Source of the DNA: Fluviicola sp.
GTDB lineage: Bacteria; Bacteroidota; Bacteroidia; Flavobacteriales_D; Crocinitomicaceae
DNA: 64,000 nucleotides
NCBI GenBank assembly: GCA_017983675.1
Contig: JAGOAZ010000007.1
Span: 62,001 to 126,000 of the forward strand
Reading direction: 5' to 3'
A program made the translations under genes and the position numbers. Under the pieces are notes generated by a model that was not told the DNA's origin, did not search any database, and saw only the letters and a program-made list of their open reading frames with translations. Shown piece by piece: positions 15,900-23,350 of the stretch (within the stretch, counting starts at the first letter, position 1; every line of letters starts with the position of its first letter).

Positions 15900-16856
15900 A
15901 TGGGATGGAAAAATAATACTTATTTGTTTGAAGGGATTGAAGAACAACTCGCGCGTATTGCTTCAAAAAAAGCTGAACTTGATGTGCTTCGTCCTTTTCC
16001 TGCAATAGCTTTACAAAACATAAAAGAGAATTTAGCGCTAGAATGGACATACAATTCAAATAGTATCGAGGGAAACACCTTAACATTGCAAGAAACCAGA
16101 ATGGTTATCGAAGAAGGTTTTACAATCAAAGGTAAATCATTGCGGGAGCATTTTGAAGCTGTAAATCATCAAGATGCTATCGAACATGTGGAAAAGTTGG
16201 TTGCACCAAATTACGTTTTAGAAGCAAAAGACATTTTAACCGTTCATGGGTTGGTGCTTCAACGCATTGAAAAAGAGTTTTCAGGAAGATACCGAAATTT
16301 GGGGGTACGCATTGCTGGTGCAAATTTCATACCTCCCAATGCGCTTAAAGTAGATGATTTAATGGATGAACTAATAGAATGGGTCAACGAAGAAGACGCA
16401 ACTCTTTCTCCGATAATTAAAGCATGTATTTTTCACCATCGATTTGTTTGGATTCATCCGTTTTTTGATGGAAATGGCCGAACAGTGCGCTTGATTTTCA
16501 ATTTACTTTTGATGAAAGAAGGTTATCCTCCGGCTATAATCTTGCGCAATGATCGAAAAAAATATTACGATGCCTTGAACAAAGCAAACAATGGGGATTA
16601 TTCAAAATTGGTTTTGCTTATTTTGCAAGCTTTAGAACGTTCGTTGTCCATTTATATTGGTTCGTTCACTAATTCATACGACAATTATCAACCGATTGCT
16701 AGTATTGTGTCAGAGCCTGGTTTTGAATACAGTCAAGAGTACGTGAGTTTACTTGCTCGAAAAGGAAAAATCGACGCATTAAAAGAAGGTAAAAATTGGT
16801 TGACCACTAAAGACGCGGTTCATTATTACATTCAAAACAGAAAAAGAAAAAGATAA
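15900..16856 (+). CDS. Fic family protein (AMPylating enzyme, class II)
   Basis: Fic proteins transfer AMP or related groups to hydroxyls of target proteins. This one of about 318 residues carries the complete catalytic motif HPFFDGNGRTVR (His186) and, in the N-terminal helix, the auto-inhibitory motif SNSIEG (Ser53, Glu57), which places it in class II with intramolecular inhibition. The C-terminal domain (about 265-318) may be winged-helix-like. The start is the ATG at 15900; an upstream in-frame TTG is part of the -7 box. It is divergent from an XRE regulator and convergent with the LOG-family gene (4 bp between stops). The target cannot be predicted. Confidence 0.88.
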   Translation: MGWKNNTYLFEGIEEQLARIASKKAELDVLRPFPAIALQNIKENLALEWTYNSNSIEGNTLTLQETRMVIEEGFTIKGKSLREHFEAVNHQDAIEHVEKLVAPNYVLEAKDILTVHGLVLQRIEKEFSGRYRNLGVRIAGANFIPPNALKVDDLMDELIEWVNEEDATLSPIIKACIFHHRFVWIHPFFDGNGRTVRLIFNLLLMKEGYPPAIILRNDRKKYYDALNKANNGDYSKLVLLILQALERSLSIYIGSFTNSYDNYQPIASIVSEPGFEYSQEYVSLLARKGKIDALKEGKNWLTTKDAVHYYIQNRKRKR

Positions 16857-16860
16857 GACG

Positions 16861-17598
16861 CTAGTTGCTTGTCTTTTTCTCTCCCAAAATCCAACGAGGT
16901 TTGCGGTGTACTATTTTTCCAGTTTGCACTTTTTTAGAAACGTATTTTTGAATGTGATTAGTAGCTTCATGCACATCATCGGTTACTAATAATAAGGATA
17001 AATCAGTTGGACTAATTGTGCCAACGCTCACCATTTCATCAATATGTTTCAATAAGTGTTGGTGAAAATCTTTTCCCATAATAATAACTGGAAAAGGTTC
17101 TGTTTTACCTGTTTGAATCAAGGTAATTGTCTCGAAAAACTCATCTAAGGTTCCAAATCCACCGGGCAAAACAACAAAGGCATTGGAGTATTTTCGCAAT
17201 AATTCTTTTCGCACAAAGAAATATTCAATGTTAACGTAGTTGTCTAAATATTGATTAGAATGTTGCTCGTGAGGTAAAACGATGTTGCATCCAATTGATT
17301 TGCCACCAACATCTTTCGCTCCTCTGTTTGCAGCTTCCATAATACCAGGTCCACCACCTGTCATGATCGTAAAACCCAATTCAGCAATGCTTTTTGAAAC
17401 TTCTCTTGCCAATTGATAATAGGGGTGGTCTTCTTTGAAGCGTGCAGAGCCAAAAACGGTAACGCAAGGTCCAATAAAATGCAAAGCGCGAAATCCTCTG
17501 ATAAATTGAGCAACAACTCCCAATGTATATTTGAATTCTTGCCAACGCGATTGAGGTCCCTTCAAGAATTTTGCTTCTTCTTTGTTAAAAACGTTCAT
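16861..17598 (-). CDS. LOG family protein (TIGR00730, nucleoside 5'-monophosphate phosphoribohydrolase-like)
   Basis: This protein of about 245 residues has the Rossmann-like LOG fold with both signatures, GGGPGIMEAANRGA and the active-site PGGFGTLDEFFE. LOG enzymes cleave cytokinin riboside monophosphates or purine 5'-nucleotides to base plus ribose phosphate; which is used here is unknown. I chose the ATG at 17598 (MNVFNKEEAKFL); the longer in-frame version begins at a weak codon and adds a non-homologous 28 residues. It is convergent with fic and divergent from the ACP gene. Confidence 0.88.
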   Translation of the reverse strand: MNVFNKEEAKFLKGPQSRWQEFKYTLGVVAQFIRGFRALHFIGPCVTVFGSARFKEDHPYYQLAREVSKSIAELGFTIMTGGGPGIMEAANRGAKDVGGKSIGCNIVLPHEQHSNQYLDNYVNIEYFFVRKELLRKYSNAFVVLPGGFGTLDEFFETITLIQTGKTEPFPVIIMGKDFHQHLLKHIDEMVSVGTISPTDLSLLLVTDDVHEATNHIQKYVSKKVQTGKIVHRKPRWILGEKKTSN

Positions 17599-17760
17599 AG
17601 TATTGTTTTTGATAAAAATAAGGATACTTTGACAAAGTGTAGGTACAAAACAAACGTAATTTGTTTGCTGATGAAAACGCAATAATGGTTTGATAAGCTT
17701 AGCTAAAAAAACAAGATAACATTAATTTGTGTATTTTTACAAGCACAAAATTACACACCA

Positions 17761-18006
17761 TTGATACCGAGCAAAACATTATTTATAACGTTTGTTGCAC
17801 AAGAATTACTTGTTGATGAATCGTTGATTGATTTCACAACTCCTTTCAGGCATATTAGAACTTGGAGTTCACTTAATGCTTTAGTATTGATTGCTCGTAT
17901 TAATGAAGAATTTGACGTAATGATTTCTTCTACCGACTTAGCGGGATTAGTTACACTTGAAGAGTTGTTTGAATTCATATCGACTAAGAAAAATGGCAAC
18001 AGCTAA
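17761..18006 (+). CDS. Acyl carrier protein (TTG start)
   Basis: This 81-residue acidic helical protein matches the ACP fold. The stretch TWSSLNALVLIARINEEF corresponds to the usual DSL...E region, with Ser37 as the probable phosphopantetheine site; the preceding Asp is replaced by Ser. ACPs of this type are common beside FabH-like ketosynthases in Bacteroidetes polysaccharide loci. No in-frame ATG exists near the N-terminus, so a TTG at 17761 is the most likely start and gives normal length. A near-match -7 box (TATTTTTA, 17732-17739) precedes it. The stop overlaps the next gene by 14 bp, which implies translational coupling. Confidence 0.8.
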   Translation: MIPSKTLFITFVAQELLVDESLIDFTTPFRHIRTWSSLNALVLIARINEEFDVMISSTDLAGLVTLEELFEFISTKKNGNS

Positions 18007-19021
18007 AATTTCTGGAACTCGAATAGTTGGAATTGTTTCAGTGGTTGCACCAAATACTACTGACAATTTATCCTCAGCGCAATTGCCTGAATCGACACGA
18101 GATTCGTTGGTTCATCATACGGGCATACGCTATCGAAAGCGTGCTGATCAAGATAGCACAATTAACGATTATTTTGGTTTTGCTATCAAAGAGTTGATCA
18201 AGCAACTTAATTGGGATTTGGCATCGATAGATGCATTGATTTGTGTCACTCAAACGCCACAACTTTCCATACCTTCAGTGGCTTGCCAACTACACGGAGA
18301 ATTAGCATTTACTCAAGCTACACTTGCGTTTGATATCAATTCAGGTTGTTCTGGTTTTGTCTATGGCTTGCATGCTGTTTCAAGTTTGTTAGCAAGTATT
18401 GATAAGCCGAAAAAACGCGCAATAATGTGTTGTGGTGATCTTTCAAGCACTTTGACACATCCAACCGATTTATCTGTAATACCTATTTTTTCAGATGCAG
18501 TATCAGCCATAGCTGTGGAAGTTGATAGTTCTGATAAAGAAATTACGGGCTATTTTAATTTGGAAACTGCAGGTTCTGGTCAACATGCTATCGCATTAAC
18601 TCCTCATGAAGATGGCAAAAAATATATGACTTTGAATGGAATTGACGTATATAATTATTCTGTTTCAATGGTTCCAAATAATATTTTGCAATTACTTTCT
18701 TTTGCTGATAAAAAGGTTGATTTTCCAGATTATTATTTTTTACATCAAGCAAATAAATTAATCAATGATTCAATTTGCAAGAAAATTTCTGTGCCTTTTG
18801 AAAAAGCGCCTTCAACCTTATATGACTATGGAAATACAGCATCAGCAAGTATTCCATTGACAATTAATACTGCTTGGAAAAAAGAACAATCCAGTAATAA
18901 ATGGGTACTGCTTTCAGGATTTGGTGTCGGGTTTTCAGTTGCTTCTTGTTTGTTGAAGTTTGATCCGGACATTTGCAATAAACCACTAGTTTATCCAATA
19001 AAATCAATTAAAAATGATTGA
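17993..19021 (+). CDS. FabH-like 3-oxoacyl-ACP synthase III
   Basis: This thiolase-fold enzyme of about 342 residues carries the KAS III triad: Cys119 (NSGCSGFVYG), His251 (FLHQANK) and Asn281 (YGNTASAS). It would condense an acyl starter with malonyl-ACP, presumably on the overlapping upstream ACP. The remainder (ICVTQTPQLSIPS, TGIRYRKRA) is typical of cluster-associated KAS III rather than housekeeping FabH. The ATG at 17993 was chosen because earlier in-frame codons lie within the ACP and add unrelated residues. It overlaps the next gene by 8 bp. The acyl product is unknown; a short acyl group for sugar acylation is plausible. Confidence 0.88.
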   Translation: MATAKISGTRIVGIVSVVAPNTTDNLSSAQLPESTRDSLVHHTGIRYRKRADQDSTINDYFGFAIKELIKQLNWDLASIDALICVTQTPQLSIPSVACQLHGELAFTQATLAFDINSGCSGFVYGLHAVSSLLASIDKPKKRAIMCCGDLSSTLTHPTDLSVIPIFSDAVSAIAVEVDSSDKEITGYFNLETAGSGQHAIALTPHEDGKKYMTLNGIDVYNYSVSMVPNNILQLLSFADKKVDFPDYYFLHQANKLINDSICKKISVPFEKAPSTLYDYGNTASASIPLTINTAWKKEQSSNKWVLLSGFGVGFSVASCLLKFDPDICNKPLVYPIKSIKND

Positions 19022-19919
19022 GTTAGATATCGTAATTCCTGTTTATAATTCAAGTAAAATTATAGGAGAATTGATTGGTCGATTGAATGATTGGCAACAA
19101 GAAATTTCTTTTCGCTTTCGCGTGATTTTTATAGATGACGCTAGTGTTGACCAATCGCATTTAATCATAGAACAAACGCCTAAAAACTTTGAATTTATCT
19201 GTGTTCGACTTGCCAAAAATTATGGTCAACATACAGCAACTGCTGTTGGTTTAAGTAGAACTTCAGCTCCATACGTTGCCACAATCGATGATGATTTACA
19301 ACACGATCCTCAGGAAATCAGTAAGTTGTTCGATCATTTAAAATCGACAGATGCGGATTTAGTTGTTGGAACATTTGAGGATAAAAAACATTCCTTGATA
19401 AGGAACTTAGGCAGTTTGTTTTTGAAACGAATTTTTTTGATTGAAGGATTTGATTATTCATCAGTAACCTCTTTTCGATTAATGAAAAAGTCTGTCGCAC
19501 ACGTTTTTAAAGATATTAATTCTCCGATACTTTTTATTGAAGAGTTTTTATTAAAAAGCGCGCGTGTTCGATCATCGTGTGCTATAAGTCATCACAAACG
19601 ATTTGATGGAAAATCAACATATTCGAGTTGGAAATTATTTAAATTTGCTTTAACAATACTCATTTACCATACTTCTTTACCACTAAAATTCATCGTACGA
19701 TTTGGGTTGATTATGGCGATATTTTTCTTTATTAGTGGCTGTTATTTTATTTATAATAAAGTGGTAAACGATGTTCAGCTGGGTTATACCTCAATAATTG
19801 TCGCCATCTTTTTTTCTACAGGTATGATATTGTTATCACTTGGAATTATCGGAGAATACATTCGGAAAATTTGGATTGCTCAGAATAATTTAGACAAGAT
19901 TATTACACTTGAAAAATAA
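19014..19919 (+). CDS. GT2 glycosyltransferase with C-terminal membrane segments (DPM1/GtrB-like)
   Basis: This 301-residue protein has a GT-A domain (1-220: LDIVIPVYNSSKII; VATIDDDLQHDPQEI with the metal-binding DDD) and two C-terminal transmembrane helices (about 230-250 and 262-285). Such enzymes typically charge polyprenyl phosphate with a sugar that is then flipped to the periplasm. It overlaps the ketosynthase by 8 bp and the following GNAT gene by 1 bp (TAATG), so these genes form one operon. Donor sugar unknown. Confidence 0.88.
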   Translation: MIELDIVIPVYNSSKIIGELIGRLNDWQQEISFRFRVIFIDDASVDQSHLIIEQTPKNFEFICVRLAKNYGQHTATAVGLSRTSAPYVATIDDDLQHDPQEISKLFDHLKSTDADLVVGTFEDKKHSLIRNLGSLFLKRIFLIEGFDYSSVTSFRLMKKSVAHVFKDINSPILFIEEFLLKSARVRSSCAISHHKRFDGKSTYSSWKLFKFALTILIYHTSLPLKFIVRFGLIMAIFFFISGCYFIYNKVVNDVQLGYTSIIVAIFFSTGMILLSLGIIGEYIRKIWIAQNNLDKIITLEK

Positions 19920-20434
19920 TGGAACTGGTAGGTTATGGCATAGCACTTTCTGCATTGACTTTTGAAGATATTGAACTGGTTCGAACTTGGCGCAATCAAG
20001 ATTTTGTTCGAAACCAAATGGAGTTTACTAATACAATTTCATTGAAAGAACAGGAGCGTTGGTTCAAACGAATAAACGCAGAAAACAGCTATTATTTCAT
20101 AATTAGTACTGAAAAAAAGCCGATAGGTCTGGTACATCTTAATCAGTTAAATTTAGCGTTACAATCTGCGCATGTTGGAATTTTTATTGGAGAAGCATCT
20201 TATATCGGAACTGGTATTTCCTTAAAAGTATCCCTATTGATTTTTCGGTTTGCGTTTGAGTCGCTTGCTTTAAAGACGCTTCATGCAAAAATCAACAACA
20301 AGAATGAAGCAGTTATTGCGTACAATCGTTTTTTAGGTTTTAAACAAACACAAGCAGGTGTTGATTTTTCAATCTGGTCGTTGACTTCAGAAGATTTTGA
20401 ATATTCAAAAAATCAGATAAAACGTTTGCTGTAA
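19919..20434 (+). CDS. GNAT N-acyltransferase (PseH/RimJ-like)
   Basis: This 171-residue GNAT-fold protein resembles amino-sugar N-acetyltransferases of the PseH type (WRNQDFVRNQM, ISLKEQERWF, ...KPIGLVHLNQL, the KINNKNEAVIAYNRFLGF block near the acyl-CoA site). With an ACP, a KAS III and a sugar aminotransferase in the same cluster, it probably acylates a 4-amino-dideoxy sugar, using acyl-CoA or acyl-ACP. The last point is an inference. The start overlaps the GT2 stop. It is convergent with the next gene, 2 bp between stops. Confidence 0.82.
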   Translation: MELVGYGIALSALTFEDIELVRTWRNQDFVRNQMEFTNTISLKEQERWFKRINAENSYYFIISTEKKPIGLVHLNQLNLALQSAHVGIFIGEASYIGTGISLKVSLLIFRFAFESLALKTLHAKINNKNEAVIAYNRFLGFKQTQAGVDFSIWSLTSEDFEYSKNQIKRLL

Positions 20435-20436
20435 GA

Positions 20437-21336
20437 TTATTTATCGAGAATTCGCCAGCGAATTTCATCACAGATTACTTTTATTTTGTGTAATCGAGAT
20501 TTACTTTCTAGTTCAAGTAGGTTCTGTGTGAATAGCGCAGGATTTAAAATGGTTTTTATCCATCTAAGTGGAAAAGGCAACGTTTGATAAGGGAATTTAG
20601 CGCGTTTGTATAATGGTTTTAATTCTGGCTGGATGCGTTCAAAAAATACCTTTTTATTATGAAAGTATAAGGGACTTTTTTTAAAGTTTAACACATCAAA
20701 ACCAATGTGAAAAGTTAAGTGTTCTTTTGTGTGAAAACTAGGGTTTTTAGCATGAGCAATTATATTGTGTATGAAACTTGTTTCGATAAATGGCATTCCA
20801 ATACAAATTTCATCAAAGTAAAATTTTGCCAGTAATGCTTTGTCAAACACGAAACAATCAAATCCTGGATGTGATTTTCCGACATCCGCATACATCGATG
20901 CTAAATTATTACTTTGAAAATGAGCTTTTGTTATTCTTCTGCGATTTATCACAAGTGCATCATGACCTTTATTGAGATAATTGACTACGAAATCATAAAA
21001 ATAGGGCATTAATGCAATATCAATGTTTGTGTAAATGAAGTAATCAACATCTTTCAAGTTTTTTAATTGATCAATGATATCGCCAATTAAAGGGAGTTTT
21101 CGATTGCTTAAATCTGGATGAATTGAACTAATTGATCGTTCTAAATCTGGTAACACAATAAATTCAGCAGGAATGATTTCGTGGTCTTCTGGATATTGTG
21201 TCGTATAGATAGTAATGTCAGCTCCTTTATGGTGTTTGATTGCTTCGTTTATACTCTGAAAAGTGATAGGTTGAACCAATGAAAGCTCATTATTTTTAGC
21301 TACTTTTACAGGGTTTATGATATGTGCAATTTTCAC
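20437..21336 (-). CDS. Glycosyltransferase-like protein, antisense in the cluster (GTG start)
   Basis: This 299-residue protein begins MKIAHIINPVKV and contains DVDYFIYTNIDIALMP, a DxD-like block seen in GT-A enzymes, followed by VINRRRITKAHF, HPGFDCFVFDKALL and FHIGFDVLNF. I recognise it as a glycosyltransferase-like conserved hypothetical, not a defined family. The start codon is GTG. It is the only minus-strand gene in a long plus-strand cluster and is squeezed between neighbours with 2 bp on each side. Confidence 0.65.
   Translation of the reverse strand: MKIAHIINPVKVAKNNELSLVQPITFQSINEAIKHHKGADITIYTTQYPEDHEIIPAEFIVLPDLERSISSIHPDLSNRKLPLIGDIIDQLKNLKDVDYFIYTNIDIALMPYFYDFVVNYLNKGHDALVINRRRITKAHFQSNNLASMYADVGKSHPGFDCFVFDKALLAKFYFDEICIGMPFIETSFIHNIIAHAKNPSFHTKEHLTFHIGFDVLNFKKSPLYFHNKKVFFERIQPELKPLYKRAKFPYQTLPFPLRWIKTILNPALFTQNLLELESKSRLHKIKVICDEIRWRILDK
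21301..21308 (+). promoter_or_regulatory. Possible -7 box for the aminotransferase operon (TACTTTTA)
   Basis: TACTTTTA is one base from TAnnTTTG and lies 30 nt before the ATG at 21339, inside the antisense glycosyltransferase gene. No well-spaced TTG is visible. It is listed because some promoter must lie in this gene. Confidence 0.25.
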
Positions 21337-21338
21337 GA

Positions 21339-22472
21339 ATGGAAAAAATTAAATTCAATAACAGCTGTAAATCTACTCATTTTAACGAATACATTGAGTT
21401 GTTGCAGTCTGATTATGATTTATTGCGCCAAAAACACTTTTCATCATTGTGTTTAGCGACATTATCACAGCACTATCAGTCAGCAAAATTGTTTTTAACA
21501 CATTCTGCAACAGGTGCTTTAGAAATGATTGCCGATTTAATGGAAATTAAACCCGGCGACGAGATAATTCTTCCATCATACACATTTGTATCATCAGCAA
21601 ATGCCTTTGTTTCAAGGGGAGCGACGCCAGTTTTCGTTGACATAGATGAATCAAGTATGTCGTTAACTCTTTCCTCGATTTCAGCAGCGATTTCTCCAAA
21701 CACAAAAGCCGTTTTACTTGTTCATTATTTTGGACATTCTACCAATGTTGCCGAAATCAAACAACTGTGTAAAGCCAATAATTTACTTTTTATTGAAGAT
21801 GCTGCTATGGGATATGGTTCATCTTTTGAATCGCAGCCTTTAGGCGTTTTTGGTGATTTCGGAGTTGTGAGTTTTGATGTAACAAAGCATATTTCAGCAA
21901 TTCAAGGAGGTTTATTGATCGTGAACAATGATTTTTATTCAAAACGCGCTACACATTTGTATCACAATGGCACTAATCGGGAGGAATTTCAAGATGGAAA
22001 CGTTCCGTATTATGAGTGGGTTGATATTGGCTCTAAATATCAAATGAATGAATTGAACGCCGCTTTTTTATGGAGCCAACTTCAAGTCCAAGACGAACTC
22101 TTCGCACATCGAAAAAAATGTTCTCTAAGTTATTACGAAGCATTGTTACCACTTCAAGAGGCTGGACATATTCAGTTAATGGAAAAGCAATTTGTTGCGA
22201 ACAACATTCATGGGTTTTACATTGTTTTGGCGACACATGCGCAACGAGAAGAATTAAGAACTTATTTGCTTTCAAATGGAATAGAGGCTTTGTTTCATTA
22301 TATACCCTTGCATTTGTCTAAAAAAGCAATAGAACTTACTGGTGCAATTCGTTTGTCAACAACAGAAAAAATAGCGGATACACTTTTGCGCTTACCTTTT
22401 CATGATTTAATTACAGCGAAAGAAATAAAGATTATTTCCTCATTCATTCATTCTTTTTTCAATGAAAAATAA
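21339..22472 (+). CDS. DegT/DnrJ/EryC1/StrS (WecE-like) sugar aminotransferase
   Basis: This PLP-dependent enzyme of about 377 residues should transaminate a nucleotide-linked 4-keto-6-deoxy sugar. Family blocks are SATGALEMIADL, GDEIILPSYTFVSSANAFV, GATPVFVDID, EDAAMGYGS, the PLP-lysine region SFDVTKHISAIQGG and the substrate-binding YHNGTNREEF...YQMNELNAAF. The sequence after the Lys differs from the usual GEGG. Best fit is WecE/RffA, making dTDP-Fuc4N-like sugars. The ATG at 21339 is 2 bp from the divergent GTG start. It overlaps the ABC permease by 11 bp. Confidence 0.9.
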   Translation: MEKIKFNNSCKSTHFNEYIELLQSDYDLLRQKHFSSLCLATLSQHYQSAKLFLTHSATGALEMIADLMEIKPGDEIILPSYTFVSSANAFVSRGATPVFVDIDESSMSLTLSSISAAISPNTKAVLLVHYFGHSTNVAEIKQLCKANNLLFIEDAAMGYGSSFESQPLGVFGDFGVVSFDVTKHISAIQGGLLIVNNDFYSKRATHLYHNGTNREEFQDGNVPYYEWVDIGSKYQMNELNAAFLWSQLQVQDELFAHRKKCSLSYYEALLPLQEAGHIQLMEKQFVANNIHGFYIVLATHAQREELRTYLLSNGIEALFHYIPLHLSKKAIELTGAIRLSTTEKIADTLLRLPFHDLITAKEIKIISSFIHSFFNEK

Positions 22473-23292
22473 GTCCTTATTTCAAACGAAGTATCAGCCA
22501 GAATCGGATAGTTTTGTGGTTTTTTTACAGAAAATAATCCAAAATTCTCATCTGATTTGGGTTTTTGCAAAAAGAGATATCAGTGTAAAATATGCACAAA
22601 CAAGTTTGGGCTATTTTTGGGCCCTGTTACAACCCCTTGTTGCGTTGGTTATTTACACCGTGTTTTTTGGGTTTGTATTAAATTGGGAATCAGACAATAT
22701 TCCTTTTCCAATATATGTCTTAACAGGACTTTTGGGCTGGAATTTATTTTCATACATAGTAAATGTTGGGACGTTGAGTTTTTTTGATGGCGGAAATTTG
22801 ATGAAGAAAATTTATTTCCCTAAAATCATTTTACCCTTTTCAAAAGTGATTATTGGATTAGTTGATTTGCTTATTGGATTATTACTTCTTATTCCACTTT
22901 TTATTTATTATGACCTATCCATTTCATGGAAAGTAATTGTCATTCCAGTTGTCATGTTATTAACTGCAATGTGTGGTTTGACATTGGTGTTTTGGTTAAC
23001 CATTTTTTCGTATAAAAAAAGAGATGTTTTGCATGTGATTCCATTCATAATAAATTATGGAATTTGGTTAACCCCTGTTTTCTTTAGTGCAACAATTTTA
23101 CCAGTTAAATTGCGCTTTATTTTAGATTTTAATCCGATGAATTCAATAATAAATTGTTGGCGTTGGACATTGTTTGATTCGGTACATTTTCAATTGAATT
23201 GGTTGTATTCTTTGGCAGGTATGATCGTGTTTTTTATTTTTGGATTATATTTTTTTAATAAAGCAGCGAACAAAATAGCAGATTACATATAA
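22462..23292 (+). CDS. ABC-2 type polysaccharide/lipid-glycan export permease (Wzm-like)
   Basis: This 276-residue protein has six predicted membrane helices and the family blocks FVFAKRDISVKYAQTSLGYFWALLQPL (read across about 31-57), LLGWNLFSY and FFDGGNLMKKIYFPKIILPFSK. It would export an undecaprenyl-linked O-antigen or another glycolipid. The partner ATPase (Wzt) is not next to it and not anywhere in this window, which is unusual because the two genes are normally adjacent. It overlaps the aminotransferase gene by 11 bp. Confidence 0.9.
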   Translation: MKNKSLFQTKYQPESDSFVVFLQKIIQNSHLIWVFAKRDISVKYAQTSLGYFWALLQPLVALVIYTVFFGFVLNWESDNIPFPIYVLTGLLGWNLFSYIVNVGTLSFFDGGNLMKKIYFPKIILPFSKVIIGLVDLLIGLLLLIPLFIYYDLSISWKVIVIPVVMLLTAMCGLTLVFWLTIFSYKKRDVLHVIPFIINYGIWLTPVFFSATILPVKLRFILDFNPMNSIINCWRWTLFDSVHFQLNWLYSLAGMIVFFIFGLYFFNKAANKIADYI

Positions 23293-23350
23293 CAAACGCA
23301 CACCAGCGAGCAAATAGCTTTCACACCATTTTACCAACACAACATGCCTC

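Noticed and set aside
15447-16856. XRE/Fic pair as a toxin-antitoxin module
   Set aside because: The Fic protein carries its own inhibitory SxxxEG motif, and the XRE protein has no antitoxin-like inhibitory helix. They are divergent rather than co-transcribed.
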